From the NCBI GenBank assembly GCA_959598545.1, contig CAUGFC010000003.1, positions 1-38,164 of the forward strand: DNA of 38,164 nucleotides, given 5' to 3'. A model generated the notes under the pieces. The model was not told the DNA's origin and searched no databases. It worked only from the letters and a program-made list of their open reading frames with translations. This document shows positions 8,871 to 16,837 of the stretch, in pieces; positions within the stretch are counted from its first letter, which is position 1, and each line of letters begins with the position of its first letter. The stretch is from an uncultured Olsenella sp. Lineage in GTDB: Bacteria; Actinomycetota; Coriobacteriia; Coriobacteriales; Atopobiaceae. Position numbers and translations under genes: made by a program.

Positions 8871-11450
8871 ATGAGATATCTGATCGTCGGCGGCGTGGCC
8901 GCAGGAACCAAGGTCGCGGCCAAGCTCAAGCGGTGCGACCGCTCGGCCGAGGTCGTGGTCGTGACCAAGAGCGAGGACATCAGCTACGCCGGGTGCGGTC
9001 TGCCCTACTACATCGGCGGCGACATCCAGACGCGCGGCGAGCTCATCGTCAACACGCCGGCCGCCTACGAGGGGCTCACGGGCGTGGAGGTGCGCACGGG
9101 CGTGGAGGCCGTGGCGCTTGACGCCGCGGCGCACGAGGTCACGGTGCGCGAGAAGGACGGCTCCGAGCACGGCGAGACGTACGACAAGCTGATCATCGCC
9201 ACCGGTGCGTCGCCACTCGTGCCCGCGAGCATCCCCGGCACCGACCTGCCCGGCGTCTTCACCGTACGCACGCCCGACGACGCCGAGGCCATTCGCGACT
9301 ACGCCGACGCCGGGGCGCGCCGCGCGGTGGTGGTTGGCGCCGGCTTCATCGGCCTGGAGGTCGCCGAGAACCTGCTCGCGCGCGGCCTCTCCGTCACCAT
9401 GATCGACGCGATGCCGCAGATCCTGCCCAACGTCTTTGACCCCGAGATGGCCGGCTTCGCGCAGCGCCAGCTCAAGGCCGCCGGCGTGCGCGTCATGACG
9501 TCGTGCCCGCTCGCGGGCATCAGGGGCGGCGCCCAGGTCGAGGGCGTCGAGACCGGCGCGGGAACGCTGCCGGCGGACCTTGTGATCCTCTCCATTGGCA
9601 TCCGGCCCAACACGGCGTGGCTCGAGGGTTCCGGCGTGAAGCTGGACCGTGGCTGCGTAGTCGTGGACGAGTTCGGCGCCACCAACGTGCCGGACGTCTA
9701 CGCCGCCGGCGACTGCGCCGAGGTCACGAACGCCATCACCGGCCGCCCGTTCTGGAGCGCCATGGGCTCGACGGCCAACATCTGCGGCCGCGCGATCGCC
9801 CGCACGCTCACGGGCACGCCGACGGCCTACCCCGGCGCGCTCGGAACCGGAGTCGTGCGCCTGCTGCCCACGCTCAACGGCGGTCGCACCGGCCTCACCG
9901 AGGCGGCGGCGCGCGAGGCGGGCTTCGACCCGGTGAGCGTGGTCTCCGTGGTGGACGACAAGGCCCACTACTACCCCGGCTCCTCGAGCTTCTTGGTAAA
10001 GCTCGTCGCAGACCGCAGTTCGCACCGCCTGCTCGGCGTACAGGTGCTGGGCGCCGGCGCCGTGGACAAGGTCACCGACGTCGTGGTGACAGCTCTCTAC
10101 CAGAAGGCGCGCGTGGAGGACCTCGACCTGATGGACCTCTCCTACGCGCCGCCCTTCTCGACCGCCATCCATCCGCTGGTCACAACGGCATACATCCTGG
10201 AGAACAAGCTCGCGGGCGAGCTCGAGAGCTTCACGCCGGCCGAGTACGCCGCCGGCGCCGCCGCGGACTACCACGTGATCGACGTGCTGCCCGCGCCCAC
10301 GATCCCCGGCGCGGAGTGGGTCGACCTCACCAAGATCGGCCCGGACGGGCTGCCCGGTCACGAGAAGGACGAGAAGCTCCTGCTGGTGTGCGCCAAGGGC
10401 AAGCGCGGCTACTTCGCGCAGAACCGCCTCAAGGCCGCCGGCTACACGCAGACGCGCGTGCTCGAGGGCGGCGTCACGTTCAACGAGGTTCGCATGCCGC
10501 GTCCGGCAGGCAAGAAGCTCCCCGCCGCCGAGGTCAAGCGCCTCAAAGGCCTGGGGTGCCTGCAGGACAAGCGTTATGACGACATCTTCAACGTCCGCGT
10601 GATCACGCGCAACGGCAAGATCACGGTGGACGAGCAGCGCGCCGTGGCCGAGGCCGCCGAGCGCTTTGGCTCCGGCGAGGTCACGATGACCACGCGCCTC
10701 ACACTGGAGATCCAGGGCGTGCCGTACGACAACATCGACGCGTGCATCGGCTTTTTGCAGGAGCACGGCCTAGACGCCGGCGGCACCGGCTCCAAGGTAC
10801 GCCCGGTGGTGAGCTGCAAGGGCACCACCTGCCAGTACGGCCTGATCGACACCTTTGACCTCTCCGAGAAGCTGCACGAGCGCTTCTATGTGGGCTATCA
10901 CGGTGTGGACCTGCCGCACAAGTTCAAGATCGCCGTGGGCGGCTGCCCCAACATGTGCGTCAAGCCCGACCTCAACGACCTGGGAATCGTTGGTCAGCGC
11001 GTGCCGCAGATCGACCTCGAGAAGTGCCGCGCGTGCAAGGTCTGCCAGGTCGTGAAGGCGTGCCCGATGGGCGACGCGCAGATCGGGCCGAACGGCAAGA
11101 TCACGATCGACGGCTCCGCGTGCAACCACTGCGGCCGCTGCGTGGGCGCGTGCCCGTTCGGCGCCGTGACCGAGGGTCTTGCGGGCTACAAGGTCTACAT
11201 CGGTGGTCGCTGGGGCAAGAAGGTCGCGCACGGCCAAGCGCTGGACAAGATCTTCACCAGCGAGGACGAGGTCATGGACCTTGTGGAGCGCGCAATCCTC
11301 TTCTTCCGCGACGAGGGCGAGAGCGGAGAGCGCTTTGCCGACACCGTGGCGCGCCTGGGCTTTGACTACGTGCAGGAGAAGCTGCTGACGGCGCCCATCG
11401 ACAAGGACGCCATCCTGGCGAAGCAGGTCGTCGGCGGCGCCACCTGCTAA
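8871..11450 (+). CDS. CoA-disulfide-reductase / rhodanese / sulfite-reductase-ferredoxin fusion
   Basis: An 859-aa multidomain redox protein. Residues 1-445 form an FAD/NAD(P)H-dependent disulfide reductase: an N-terminal dinucleotide fold, the redox Cys42 in YAGCGLPYY as in CoA-disulfide reductases, VVVGAGFIGLEVAENL for NAD, and VYAAGDCAE for FAD. A rhodanese-like domain follows (about 460-545) with Cys507 in VCAKGKRGY. Then comes a nitrite/sulfite reductase half-domain, siroheme/4Fe-4S cysteines Cys649-x4-Cys654 and Cys692-x3-Cys696, and a two-cluster ferredoxin insert (CRACKVCQVVKACP; CNHCGRCVGACP). The layout suggests NAD(P)H-driven sulfur or sulfite (persulfide) reduction. The ATG follows GAGAGGA. 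Siroheme use is inferred from the cysteine pattern. Confidence 0.87.
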   Translation: MRYLIVGGVAAGTKVAAKLKRCDRSAEVVVVTKSEDISYAGCGLPYYIGGDIQTRGELIVNTPAAYEGLTGVEVRTGVEAVALDAAAHEVTVREKDGSEHGETYDKLIIATGASPLVPASIPGTDLPGVFTVRTPDDAEAIRDYADAGARRAVVVGAGFIGLEVAENLLARGLSVTMIDAMPQILPNVFDPEMAGFAQRQLKAAGVRVMTSCPLAGIRGGAQVEGVETGAGTLPADLVILSIGIRPNTAWLEGSGVKLDRGCVVVDEFGATNVPDVYAAGDCAEVTNAITGRPFWSAMGSTANICGRAIARTLTGTPTAYPGALGTGVVRLLPTLNGGRTGLTEAAAREAGFDPVSVVSVVDDKAHYYPGSSSFLVKLVADRSSHRLLGVQVLGAGAVDKVTDVVVTALYQKARVEDLDLMDLSYAPPFSTAIHPLVTTAYILENKLAGELESFTPAEYAAGAAADYHVIDVLPAPTIPGAEWVDLTKIGPDGLPGHEKDEKLLLVCAKGKRGYFAQNRLKAAGYTQTRVLEGGVTFNEVRMPRPAGKKLPAAEVKRLKGLGCLQDKRYDDIFNVRVITRNGKITVDEQRAVAEAAERFGSGEVTMTTRLTLEIQGVPYDNIDACIGFLQEHGLDAGGTGSKVRPVVSCKGTTCQYGLIDTFDLSEKLHERFYVGYHGVDLPHKFKIAVGGCPNMCVKPDLNDLGIVGQRVPQIDLEKCRACKVCQVVKACPMGDAQIGPNGKITIDGSACNHCGRCVGACPFGAVTEGLAGYKVYIGGRWGKKVAHGQALDKIFTSEDEVMDLVERAILFFRDEGESGERFADTVARLGFDYVQEKLLTAPIDKDAILAKQVVGGATC

Positions 11451-11451
11451 C

Positions 11452-11478
11452 GTGGAAAAGGGACAGTCCCTTTTCCAC
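11452..11478. repeat. Palindromic repeat, GGGACWGTCCC family, copy 2
   Basis: Perfect 13-bp arms (11452-11464 and 11466-11478) around a central A, with outer arm GTGGAAAA and core GGGACAGTCCC. It begins 1 bp after the stop codon of the redox fusion and directly precedes a separate, stronger terminator, so it is not needed for termination. Confidence 0.85.
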
Positions 11479-11480
11479 AT

Positions 11481-11524
11481 CGGGCGGGCTCGGACGTGAG
11501 TGTCCGGGCCCGCCCGTTCTTGCT
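11481..11524 (+). terminator. Rho-independent terminator of the redox fusion gene
   Basis: A 15-bp stem (11481-11495 with 11502-11516, one G-T wobble) has a 6-nt loop and is followed by TTCTTGCT. It is GC-rich and placed just downstream of the stop codon. Beyond it, 11525-11647 holds no gene I can support. Confidence 0.85.
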
Positions 11525-11647
11525 GCAACAGAACCGACAGCCTGCCTCCATCCGGATAAGAATTCCTGCCTGCGCATCCTTCTCGGCACGCTCGGGTAAG
11601 TGCTACTGGTAACGCACGGTTCTGCGGGCTTACGTACCGGGCCCCAC

Positions 11648-12421
11648 TCAGCCGCCAAGATAAACCGTTCGCAAAACCGCAAGATCATCCATCAAGACAA
11701 GTCGTTGCTTTCTGCTGGTCTGACGCTGGGCGTATCGCTCGAAGTCGGCGAGAAACTCCTCGGCATCATCTCTCATTCTGCCCTCGAGAGGTAGCCGGTC
11801 TACAAGCGTCAACAGTCGCGACAGCCTTGTAACATCCCCGCGATGCTTGACGAGGTCTTTCTCGTTAACGTGCCGGCCAGCCATATGCCTTCTGTTCAAA
11901 TCGACGTGAGCACGCATCTTGAGCGGGATGATATGAATTGCACGAAGCAGCGGAATTCCATCGATCAGACTCACGTGCCCCCGAATGAACTCGTAGTAGC
12001 CATCATCCAAGATGATGGCAGACAGGCTGGAAACGTCCTCGTCGAAGGGCAGCGGGGCAACCTCAGACTCCTCGTTATCCAAGACGAAGTCAGGATGGCG
12101 CGCGAACAGCTCAATCTGAGCCGGAAGCCTCATTGCACCAGGGCTCTCCTCGGGCAGCACAAACCGGTAATAGGAGCAGTTCGTCTCCGCCCGCTTCCAA
12201 CAGGCATATCCGTTGTCTTTGATGAAGTCCCACAGCGCCCGCGCAAACCCACTCGCCCCGGCGTCGGTCAATATCACAATATCGAGGTCCTTTGTTGCCC
12301 GGAACGTCTCGCCCTCAGCATCAAAGAGGACGCTACACGCCCCTCCCCCGATGAGCACGTATTCGCCTTCATGTCCAGCCATCGCCGCCCTGAACGCATC
12401 GATTCCGTTGACTATCGGCAT
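11648..12421 (-). CDS. abiEii: AbiEii-type nucleotidyltransferase toxin
   Basis: A 257-aa nucleotidyltransferase-fold protein of the AbiEii/type IV toxin kind. The N-terminal LIGGGACSVLF segment and the following RATKDLDIVIL give the G-S...D-x-D-like signature of MNT-superfamily toxins. AbiEii-type enzymes modify RNA (some block tRNA charging) and can confer phage abortive infection. The gene overlaps its partner by 10 bp and starts after AAGGAG. Base composition is more AT-rich than the flanking housekeeping genes, consistent with acquisition. The exact subfamily is uncertain. Confidence 0.7.
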   Translation of the reverse strand: MPIVNGIDAFRAAMAGHEGEYVLIGGGACSVLFDAEGETFRATKDLDIVILTDAGASGFARALWDFIKDNGYACWKRAETNCSYYRFVLPEESPGAMRLPAQIELFARHPDFVLDNEESEVAPLPFDEDVSSLSAIILDDGYYEFIRGHVSLIDGIPLLRAIHIIPLKMRAHVDLNRRHMAGRHVNEKDLVKHRGDVTRLSRLLTLVDRLPLEGRMRDDAEEFLADFERYAQRQTSRKQRLVLMDDLAVLRTVYLGG

Positions 12422-13443
12422 AGGCGCTCCTTAAGCTGCTCGACGGCATCTTTCACTCGGACATCCTCTGGATTCTCGTGGACAAATGCCGCATACAGGG
12501 ACCACGGATCAACGCACGCGAGCCCAAACGAGGCAACGCTCACGTCTGAAGTTGCGTCGAGCGGGTACGCCCATTCTTCAACAACGAAGGGCGCGTCATC
12601 ATACCAGGCCGCCTCCCGCAACTTTTCCCCGAGCATCCCCCTCAGGGTAGAAAGACCCGCCCCTCCCATCATCACGGTTAAGTGCGAGGGGTCATGCGTC
12701 AAGTCTGAGAAGAACGATAGGGCACTCAATCCAGAAAGCCGCGTGTTGCAGGCAGCCAAAACATCCATCTTCGGAACCGAGGCGAATCGATACCTCGCGG
12801 CAACAGGCGATACAAGATACGGCTCGAAAACGCCAAGGAGCTCGGCTCGGCTCAGATCCGCATCGCCCAAAATGCGGCTTCTCCAGGATGTATTGAGGAG
12901 CGCCGGATTAATGGCTTCAATCTCGCGCAGGTATTTCGTTATGGATGCCCTGCTTTTTGAGCACAGCTTGGCCAGTTCTGATGCGGTAACGTTCACCCAT
13001 CTGCCCGCAGTAAGATTGAGCGCGATTCGCTGTGCCTGCGGCGAGAGGGGCCTAGGGGCGGCAAGCACGGATGACACAGCCTCCTGAATGCCAATGAAGG
13101 GGAGGTAGGCATTTCCGTCCTCAGAATTGAAGGGAATGTTCTCGCTCACAAGACCCCTCTTCAGTCCGGGATCGATTCGCTTAAAACAAATGGCGACGGG
13201 CGCCGACTCTCCGGCTCTCTGAACAGCGCTTCTCAGCCCTTTCGAAGACAGGATAGTGGGCTGGTAGTTTCCCTGGGGGATTGCCGCAATAAAGCGCCAC
13301 TCTTTGGCGCCCTCCAGCACCGCATCCCACAACCTGAACCGCTCTCGGTAAATCCTAGCCAGCCTATCTTCCACCGCCGCAGGGCCTTCTAGGTATAGGG
13401 TCATCCCCAGCACGTTTGAGTAAGCCGTCCTGCCCACAATCAC
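12412..13443 (-). CDS. abiEi: AbiEi-like antitoxin / winged-helix regulator
   Basis: About 343 aa, partner of the nucleotidyltransferase. A winged-helix segment sits mid-protein (VTASELAKLCSKSRASITKY), where residues contact DNA in such antitoxins. The N- and C-terminal parts are not recognisable from motifs. The reading frame opens at an ATG (13461), but AGGAGGAGGG lies downstream of that ATG and immediately upstream of GTG 13443. The predicted transcription start is almost at the ATG, so I prefer the GTG. Order antitoxin-then-toxin with overlap is canonical. Autoregulation is likely through the tandem repeats at 13482-13503. At 343 aa it is larger than the roughly 200-aa classical AbiEi. 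Confidence 0.65.
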   Translation of the reverse strand: MIVGRTAYSNVLGMTLYLEGPAAVEDRLARIYRERFRLWDAVLEGAKEWRFIAAIPQGNYQPTILSSKGLRSAVQRAGESAPVAICFKRIDPGLKRGLVSENIPFNSEDGNAYLPFIGIQEAVSSVLAAPRPLSPQAQRIALNLTAGRWVNVTASELAKLCSKSRASITKYLREIEAINPALLNTSWRSRILGDADLSRAELLGVFEPYLVSPVAARYRFASVPKMDVLAACNTRLSGLSALSFFSDLTHDPSHLTVMMGGAGLSTLRGMLGEKLREAAWYDDAPFVVEEWAYPLDATSDVSVASFGLACVDPWSLYAAFVHENPEDVRVKDAVEQLKERLCR

Positions 13444-13470
13444 TTCCCTCCTCCTCGTCATTTCATTGTT

Positions 13471-13503
13471 ATTTTAGCATGTAGTAAAATGATAGTAAAA
13501 TGA
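13471..13503 (-). promoter_or_regulatory. abiE promoter with tandem 11-bp repeats
   Basis: On the minus strand, TTTACT (13494-13499) and TAAAAT (13471-13476) are separated by 17 bp, a good -35/-10 pair. The -35 and spacer are covered by two adjacent copies of TAGTAAAATGA (13482-13492 and 13493-13503, plus-strand reading), a likely binding site for the antitoxin. The stretch 13504-13642 beyond it shows no gene. Confidence 0.65.
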
Positions 13504-13642
13504 CAAGGAGGAGCCTTTGGCGTAGATATATCAAGACAGGGTTACGAACGCTAGCTAGGCGAGCGGTTCAACCAATGGAATTGCCCGCTCTTGCACTCGC
13601 TCAGCAAACGAGCACCTGGCCCAACTTAGTGAGCAACTAGCC

Positions 13643-13996
13643 GTGACACGCATGTCAGGCGATTGGCGGCGTGAAGACATGGGTAGCCTCCGCAACGTGC
13701 GCAAAGTGCAGCGCACCCTCAACAGCTGCGAGGGGCTCACCGAGATCGACCTCTCCAAGCTCGACCCGTCCTCGCTCGAGAACCTCGCCTACACCTTCGG
13801 CGGGCGTGGCTCGCTCGTGACAATCTGGGCGGACGCCGACTGGGAGCTGGCAGTCTCCGGCTTCCAGACGTTCTACCAGCGCGCCTTCCTCGCAGGCGGG
13901 GCGGACACGACCTACGCGAGCTTGCGCGCGGGCCACCAGTACATGAGAATCGACAGCGCCGGGGGCGCGGGACACCTCACGGCAAAGAGCTCCTAA
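13643..13996 (+). pseudogene. C-terminal fragment of a BspA-like (DUF285) leucine-rich surface protein
   Basis: The 117 codons read as one BspA-type repeat, LNSCEGLTEIDLSKLDPSSLENL, followed by TIWADADWELAVSGFQTFYQ and AGHQYMRIDSAGGAGHLTAK. This is the usual closing module of BspA-like surface proteins (family pattern: IYASxxW...MFxG...YARIDGGxxxPGYFTxK). There is no signal peptide, no upstream repeats and no wall anchor, so this is a leftover piece. It lies in the accessory region next to abiE. A weak stem GGGCGGCG/CGCCGCCC (14051-14095) is downstream. Confidence 0.6.
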
Positions 13997-14094
13997 GGGC
14001 ACCCCTCCGGCGCGTACGGTGCAGGGGGACTCGGGACGTGCCGACCTTGCGGGCGGCGCGAGGGCGGAGTTAAACGACCTCTTTTGCCGCCGCC

Positions 14095-14286
14095 CTACCA
14101 GTCGTCATCGTCTACACTCGTGTCGGCGAAGTATTCCTTCTCCATGTCATTGACCGCGCCTGCGACCTTATGCTTGTCGCTTCTGCTCAGCGACTCATAC
14201 TTTGCGTCCCAGTCGTCATGATCGAGGGTCCACAGGTTATCAATCAACTCTTCGACCAGCTCGGGGTTATTTCTGCGCCTTCCCAT
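14095..14286 (-). CDS. Small hypothetical protein, acidic
   Basis: A 63-aa protein with a basic start (MGRRRNNPELVEEL) and an acidic end (DTSVDDDDW). The ATG has a convincing GAAAGGAAGGG ribosome-binding site. I do not recognise the family. It follows, on the same strand, the XRE regulator/membrane protein pair and may belong to that module. The 14287-14395 gap shows no feature. Confidence 0.5.
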   Translation of the reverse strand: MGRRRNNPELVEELIDNLWTLDHDDWDAKYESLSRSDKHKVAGAVNDMEKEYFADTSVDDDDW

Positions 14287-14395
14287 GTCCCTTCCTTTCT
14301 CGCTTTGATTTTATCTTGCGTATTGCAATGCGCTGTAGCGCTATGTTCTCGCGCGACCTCCTTTTGCTCCCGCGGCCTTTCTTCTCTACTAATGC

Positions 14396-14764
14396 TCAGC
14401 GTTGACCATCTAGGTAGTATCGATAGTCGGCCAATGCCTTTCCGCCCTCTGAACACCCGTCTCTAAGCGCCGCCGACGCCAGCTCTAGATGGCACCTGTC
14501 CTTCTCTGCGCAGAGCTCGATTAAGTCACCAATCCTCCAGTCCTTTGCGCTCAGCAGGGCGTCTTTCTTTTCAAGCAGTTTTCTTTGGAGCTCAACCGTT
14601 CTTCCCTGTTTGACGCATATCACTGTCAGTACCAGACATCCAGCTCCGAGCGCCATTTCTATCCCGTGACTCTTTACGAACGCTAGGGCCTTTTGCCCTT
14701 TTGTTCTTGATCCTTCCTCACACCCGGATCGGCCACCCGTCGCTACTGCGTCTTTATCGCGCAT
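14396..14764 (-). CDS. Small single-pass membrane protein, unknown function
   Basis: 122 aa. A positively charged N-terminus (KGQKALAFVKSHG) precedes one hydrophobic segment, MALGAGCLVLTVICV (about 37-51). An amphipathic charged helix follows (VELQRKLLEKKDALLSAKDW). No family recognised. It starts 3 nt after the stop of the XRE protein, with GAGGG as ribosome-binding site, so the two are almost certainly co-transcribed. Confidence 0.5.
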   Translation of the reverse strand: MRDKDAVATGGRSGCEEGSRTKGQKALAFVKSHGIEMALGAGCLVLTVICVKQGRTVELQRKLLEKKDALLSAKDWRIGDLIELCAEKDRCHLELASAALRDGCSEGGKALADYRYYLDGQR

Positions 14765-14767
14765 GTT

Positions 14768-15253
14768 TCATCGCCCTCTTTTCATCATTTGCTTCACGAT
14801 TGGCAATACAACAAGACTTGCCAGCGGTGGCATTGCTGCCGCCATCGCCGTCGGTAGCGCCTCCGCTATTGCTGCAGCCATCTTTCTGTCGGCGAGCACG
14901 TTCGTCGCCACGCTCATTCCATCCATTGCGTCCATCTGCGCCCCGTCTTCTGCGCCGTTGAATTCTTCCGTTTCATCGGAGAGGGCTTCCTCCACCGGTT
15001 CGTCCACTAGCGACTGGATGACTTGGGCGAGAGCAGTGTTTTCGCTGACCATAGCCTCATGGTTGAACACCGCCCTCAGGGCAAGATATTGCGTTTTTGT
15101 CATCTTCGTTTTGCTGTGCTCTAGGCTGTTAATCGTCTGCCTTGAGACCCCAATCTCCTCGCCCAAGCGCTCTGTTGTCCACCGCGCAACGTTCCTAATC
15201 ACGGAGAGGTTTTTCTGCATGCGATTTATCTTTTCCTGCTCCGCCATCCCCAT
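14768..15253 (-). CDS. XRE-family regulator with hydrophobic C-terminus
   Basis: 161 aa. A helix-turn-helix occupies the N-terminal third (KNLSVIRNVARWTTERLGEE then IGVSRQTINSLE), as in plasmid/phage-type Cro/CI regulators. The C-terminal end is hydrophobic (AAAMPPLASLVVLPIVKQMM), suggesting membrane association. I chose ATG 15253 because AAGGAGGAG lies just upstream; the frame extends to 15301 without a ribosome-binding site. Upstream, GTCAA (15297-15301) and TTGAC (15315-15319) form a possible operator half-site pair. Confidence 0.7.
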   Translation of the reverse strand: MGMAEQEKINRMQKNLSVIRNVARWTTERLGEEIGVSRQTINSLEHSKTKMTKTQYLALRAVFNHEAMVSENTALAQVIQSLVDEPVEEALSDETEEFNGAEDGAQMDAMDGMSVATNVLADRKMAAAIAEALPTAMAAAMPPLASLVVLPIVKQMMKRGR

Positions 15254-15483
15254 CGCACTCCTCCTTCTTAACGTTTTGTCACCATTAATACTAAATGTCA
15301 AGAATCCTTACATGTTGACGGAATCTGATATTCACAGCTTCCACATTTTCTCTGCGAGCTCCCTCGTGAAGTAACGAAATGCGACGCCTCGCAACATACC
15401 CGCAGCTAGATATGCCCATTTGTGACCGCGTCAGACACTTCTCCCAGAGGGCGGGGCGTTCCCGCTCGAGGGAGGAGGCGCGC

Positions 15484-15798
15484 ATGGAGTCGGTCGTCGC
15501 GGCGCTCGCGACGGGGGTGCTCACCCTCGCCGGGGTGCTCGTGTTCAATTCGCGCAGCTGCGCGGTCATGGAGCTCAAACTCGACAACCTGACGAGGTGG
15601 GTCGAGAGACACAACTGCCTCGTCAAGCGCCTACGCCCCGAAGTGACTCATTGGGATCGAAGCAATCGTGACCAGACTCAACATGCTAGTAGACCACCCG
15701 ATGAAGCAAGCTCTCAGACGGCCCATCAATGCGTTAGTCCAGCCGAATCAGGCTATCGACGATGCTCTGCTCCATTTCGTTCTGCTGAGATGCGGTGA
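15484..15798 (+). pseudogene. Phage holin-associated protein fragment
   Basis: After a strong GGGAGGAGG ribosome-binding site, the frame reads MESVVAALATGVLTLAGVLV, a hydrophobic helix, then NSRSCAVMELKLDNLTRWVERHNCLVKR. This is the standard layout of small phage proteins encoded beside holins (one TM helix followed by a coiled coil with VExHN). After about residue 55 the sequence stops resembling the family, and from 15734 it overlaps an antisense lipoprotein remnant, so the 3' end looks replaced at a junction near 15650-15670. No other phage structural gene is present. Confidence 0.5.
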
Positions 15799-16116
15799 AC
15801 AGGCCTGACGTTCTCACCACACACGCCCCGACCTCAGTATGGAATTCAGGCCGAGGATACTTCCATCAAATCCTGCGAGGTAGGTATTCTGCTCTTCCGC
15901 ATCCTCGGCAGTAGCGTAAACCCCAACGGATCCTCCGCCATCCGTTTCCGCGACTGGGGTTTCGGCACTGTTCTCGTCGACATATACCTGAGACTGGCCG
16001 ACTAAATTAATCCCGTTGCGAGAGTACTCCTCACGAGCCTTGGCGATCTCAACGCCCTTACGAAAGGCGCTGCATAGATGCTTTTTCTCATCTAGAGCCA
16101 CCACTACTCGCCTCAT
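15734..16116 (-). pseudogene. Frameshifted C-terminal fragment of a lipoprotein-like family
   Basis: The open part (16116-15814) reads GVEIAKAREEYSRNGINLVG then GGSVGVYATAEDAEEQNTYL and AGFDGSILGLNSIL. It then hits a stop after a shift near 15840. In the next frame the text continues VGACVVRTSGLFTASQQNE, then a short tail to TAA at 15734-15736. Together these match the closing half of a Gram-positive lipoprotein family as I remember it (YLxxFDG...VVRTSxxLTASQQ). The signal peptide and lipobox are missing. The frameshift is seen directly; the family memory is not backed by a search. Confidence 0.55.
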
Positions 16117-16472
16117 TTGGCACCGGCGGCGGAGTCAGAGACACGAGCCTGAGCACCTCCGGGATGTTCTCCGCGAGCTGCCAGTCGGGCATGCCGGGCT
16201 TCCAGACGTAGGTCTCCTTGGTCACGCGCCTGTCGGCGATGAGGCGGGAGAGCTCGGAGAGTGGCGAGCGGGCCCACGGACTTGTCGTCGAGGACCGCGT
16301 AGAAGAGCGGTTGGTCCTCCGTAAGCTGGCCGGGCTGCATGGGGTTCCTTGCCCCGGGAATCCGCATGGCCTGGAGGCTCGCGTTCATGGAGTTGGCCAC
16401 CTGTGTGGCCACGCCGAGCGCGTGGCCTAACTCGACGAGCCGGTCGATGGAGCAGAAGCTGCTCTCGTCCAT
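16088..16472 (-). pseudogene. Frameshifted GYF_2 (DUF4339) domain protein
   Basis: It starts at ATG 16472 after GGGGAGG: MDESSFCSIDRLVELGHALG, then PLFYAVLDDKSVGPL, the opening of a GYF_2 domain. Near 16255-16270 the frame is lost. One frame over, the domain continues SELSRLIADRRVTKETYVWK, PGMPDWQLAENIPEVLRLV and ends at TGA 16088. One indel therefore breaks an otherwise complete GYF_2 protein. Such proteins normally accompany SPFH-domain proteins, and a fragment of one lies directly upstream (16482-16790). Confidence 0.65.
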
Positions 16473-16481
16473 GGCCTCCCC

Positions 16482-16790
16482 TTACGCGGTCGGCGGGATC
16501 GGCGGCATGCCAGCGGGCGCGCCTCCACCGAAGACGGAGGCGAGCTCGTCGACGTCCCCAGCTCGGCGTCACTCAGCCATTCCTACTTCCAGACGGGGCT
16601 ATCGCGCGCGAGGGTACCCGTGGCAGCCATCTGAGCGAGAAGGGCCCGGTCGCAGCGCCGTTCACGGCCGCGCGGCAGTCAGCCTGCGGGACCGGAAGCG
16701 GCGTCTGAGTCTGCTGTTCCGCCCGACCTCCAAGCTCACCCATCATGCCGTTCATCATCCCAGCGACCGCCATCTGATGCGCATGTATAG
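16482..16790 (-). pseudogene. C-terminal remnant of an SPFH/GYF_2 protein
   Basis: On the minus strand a Met/Gly-rich stretch (AGMMNGMMGELGG, then QQTQTPLPVPQ) leads into AAVNGAATGPF, RALLAQMAATGTLARDSPVW, EWLSDAELG and VDELASVFGGGAPAGMPPIP before a TAA at 16482-16484. These pieces are the end of a GYF_2-bearing SPFH-type protein, but they occupy at least three different frames with internal stops, so the gene is dead. The N-terminal SPFH domain is absent. It ends next to the intact lipoprotein gene at 16838. Confidence 0.55.
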
Positions 16791-16837
16791 TTGCTCTCGA
16801 ACTCAATTGGCTCAGCTGACAAATTGCAGCATCAGAG

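Noticed and set aside
8676..10766. 696-codon open frame antisense to the redox fusion
   Set aside because: Same codon-bias shadow; the plus-strand frame carries all recognisable motifs.
15660..15798. Plus-strand continuation after the holin-like segment as a real protein end
   Set aside because: The minus strand here encodes the recognisable end of the lipoprotein remnant, so the plus-strand text is its shadow.
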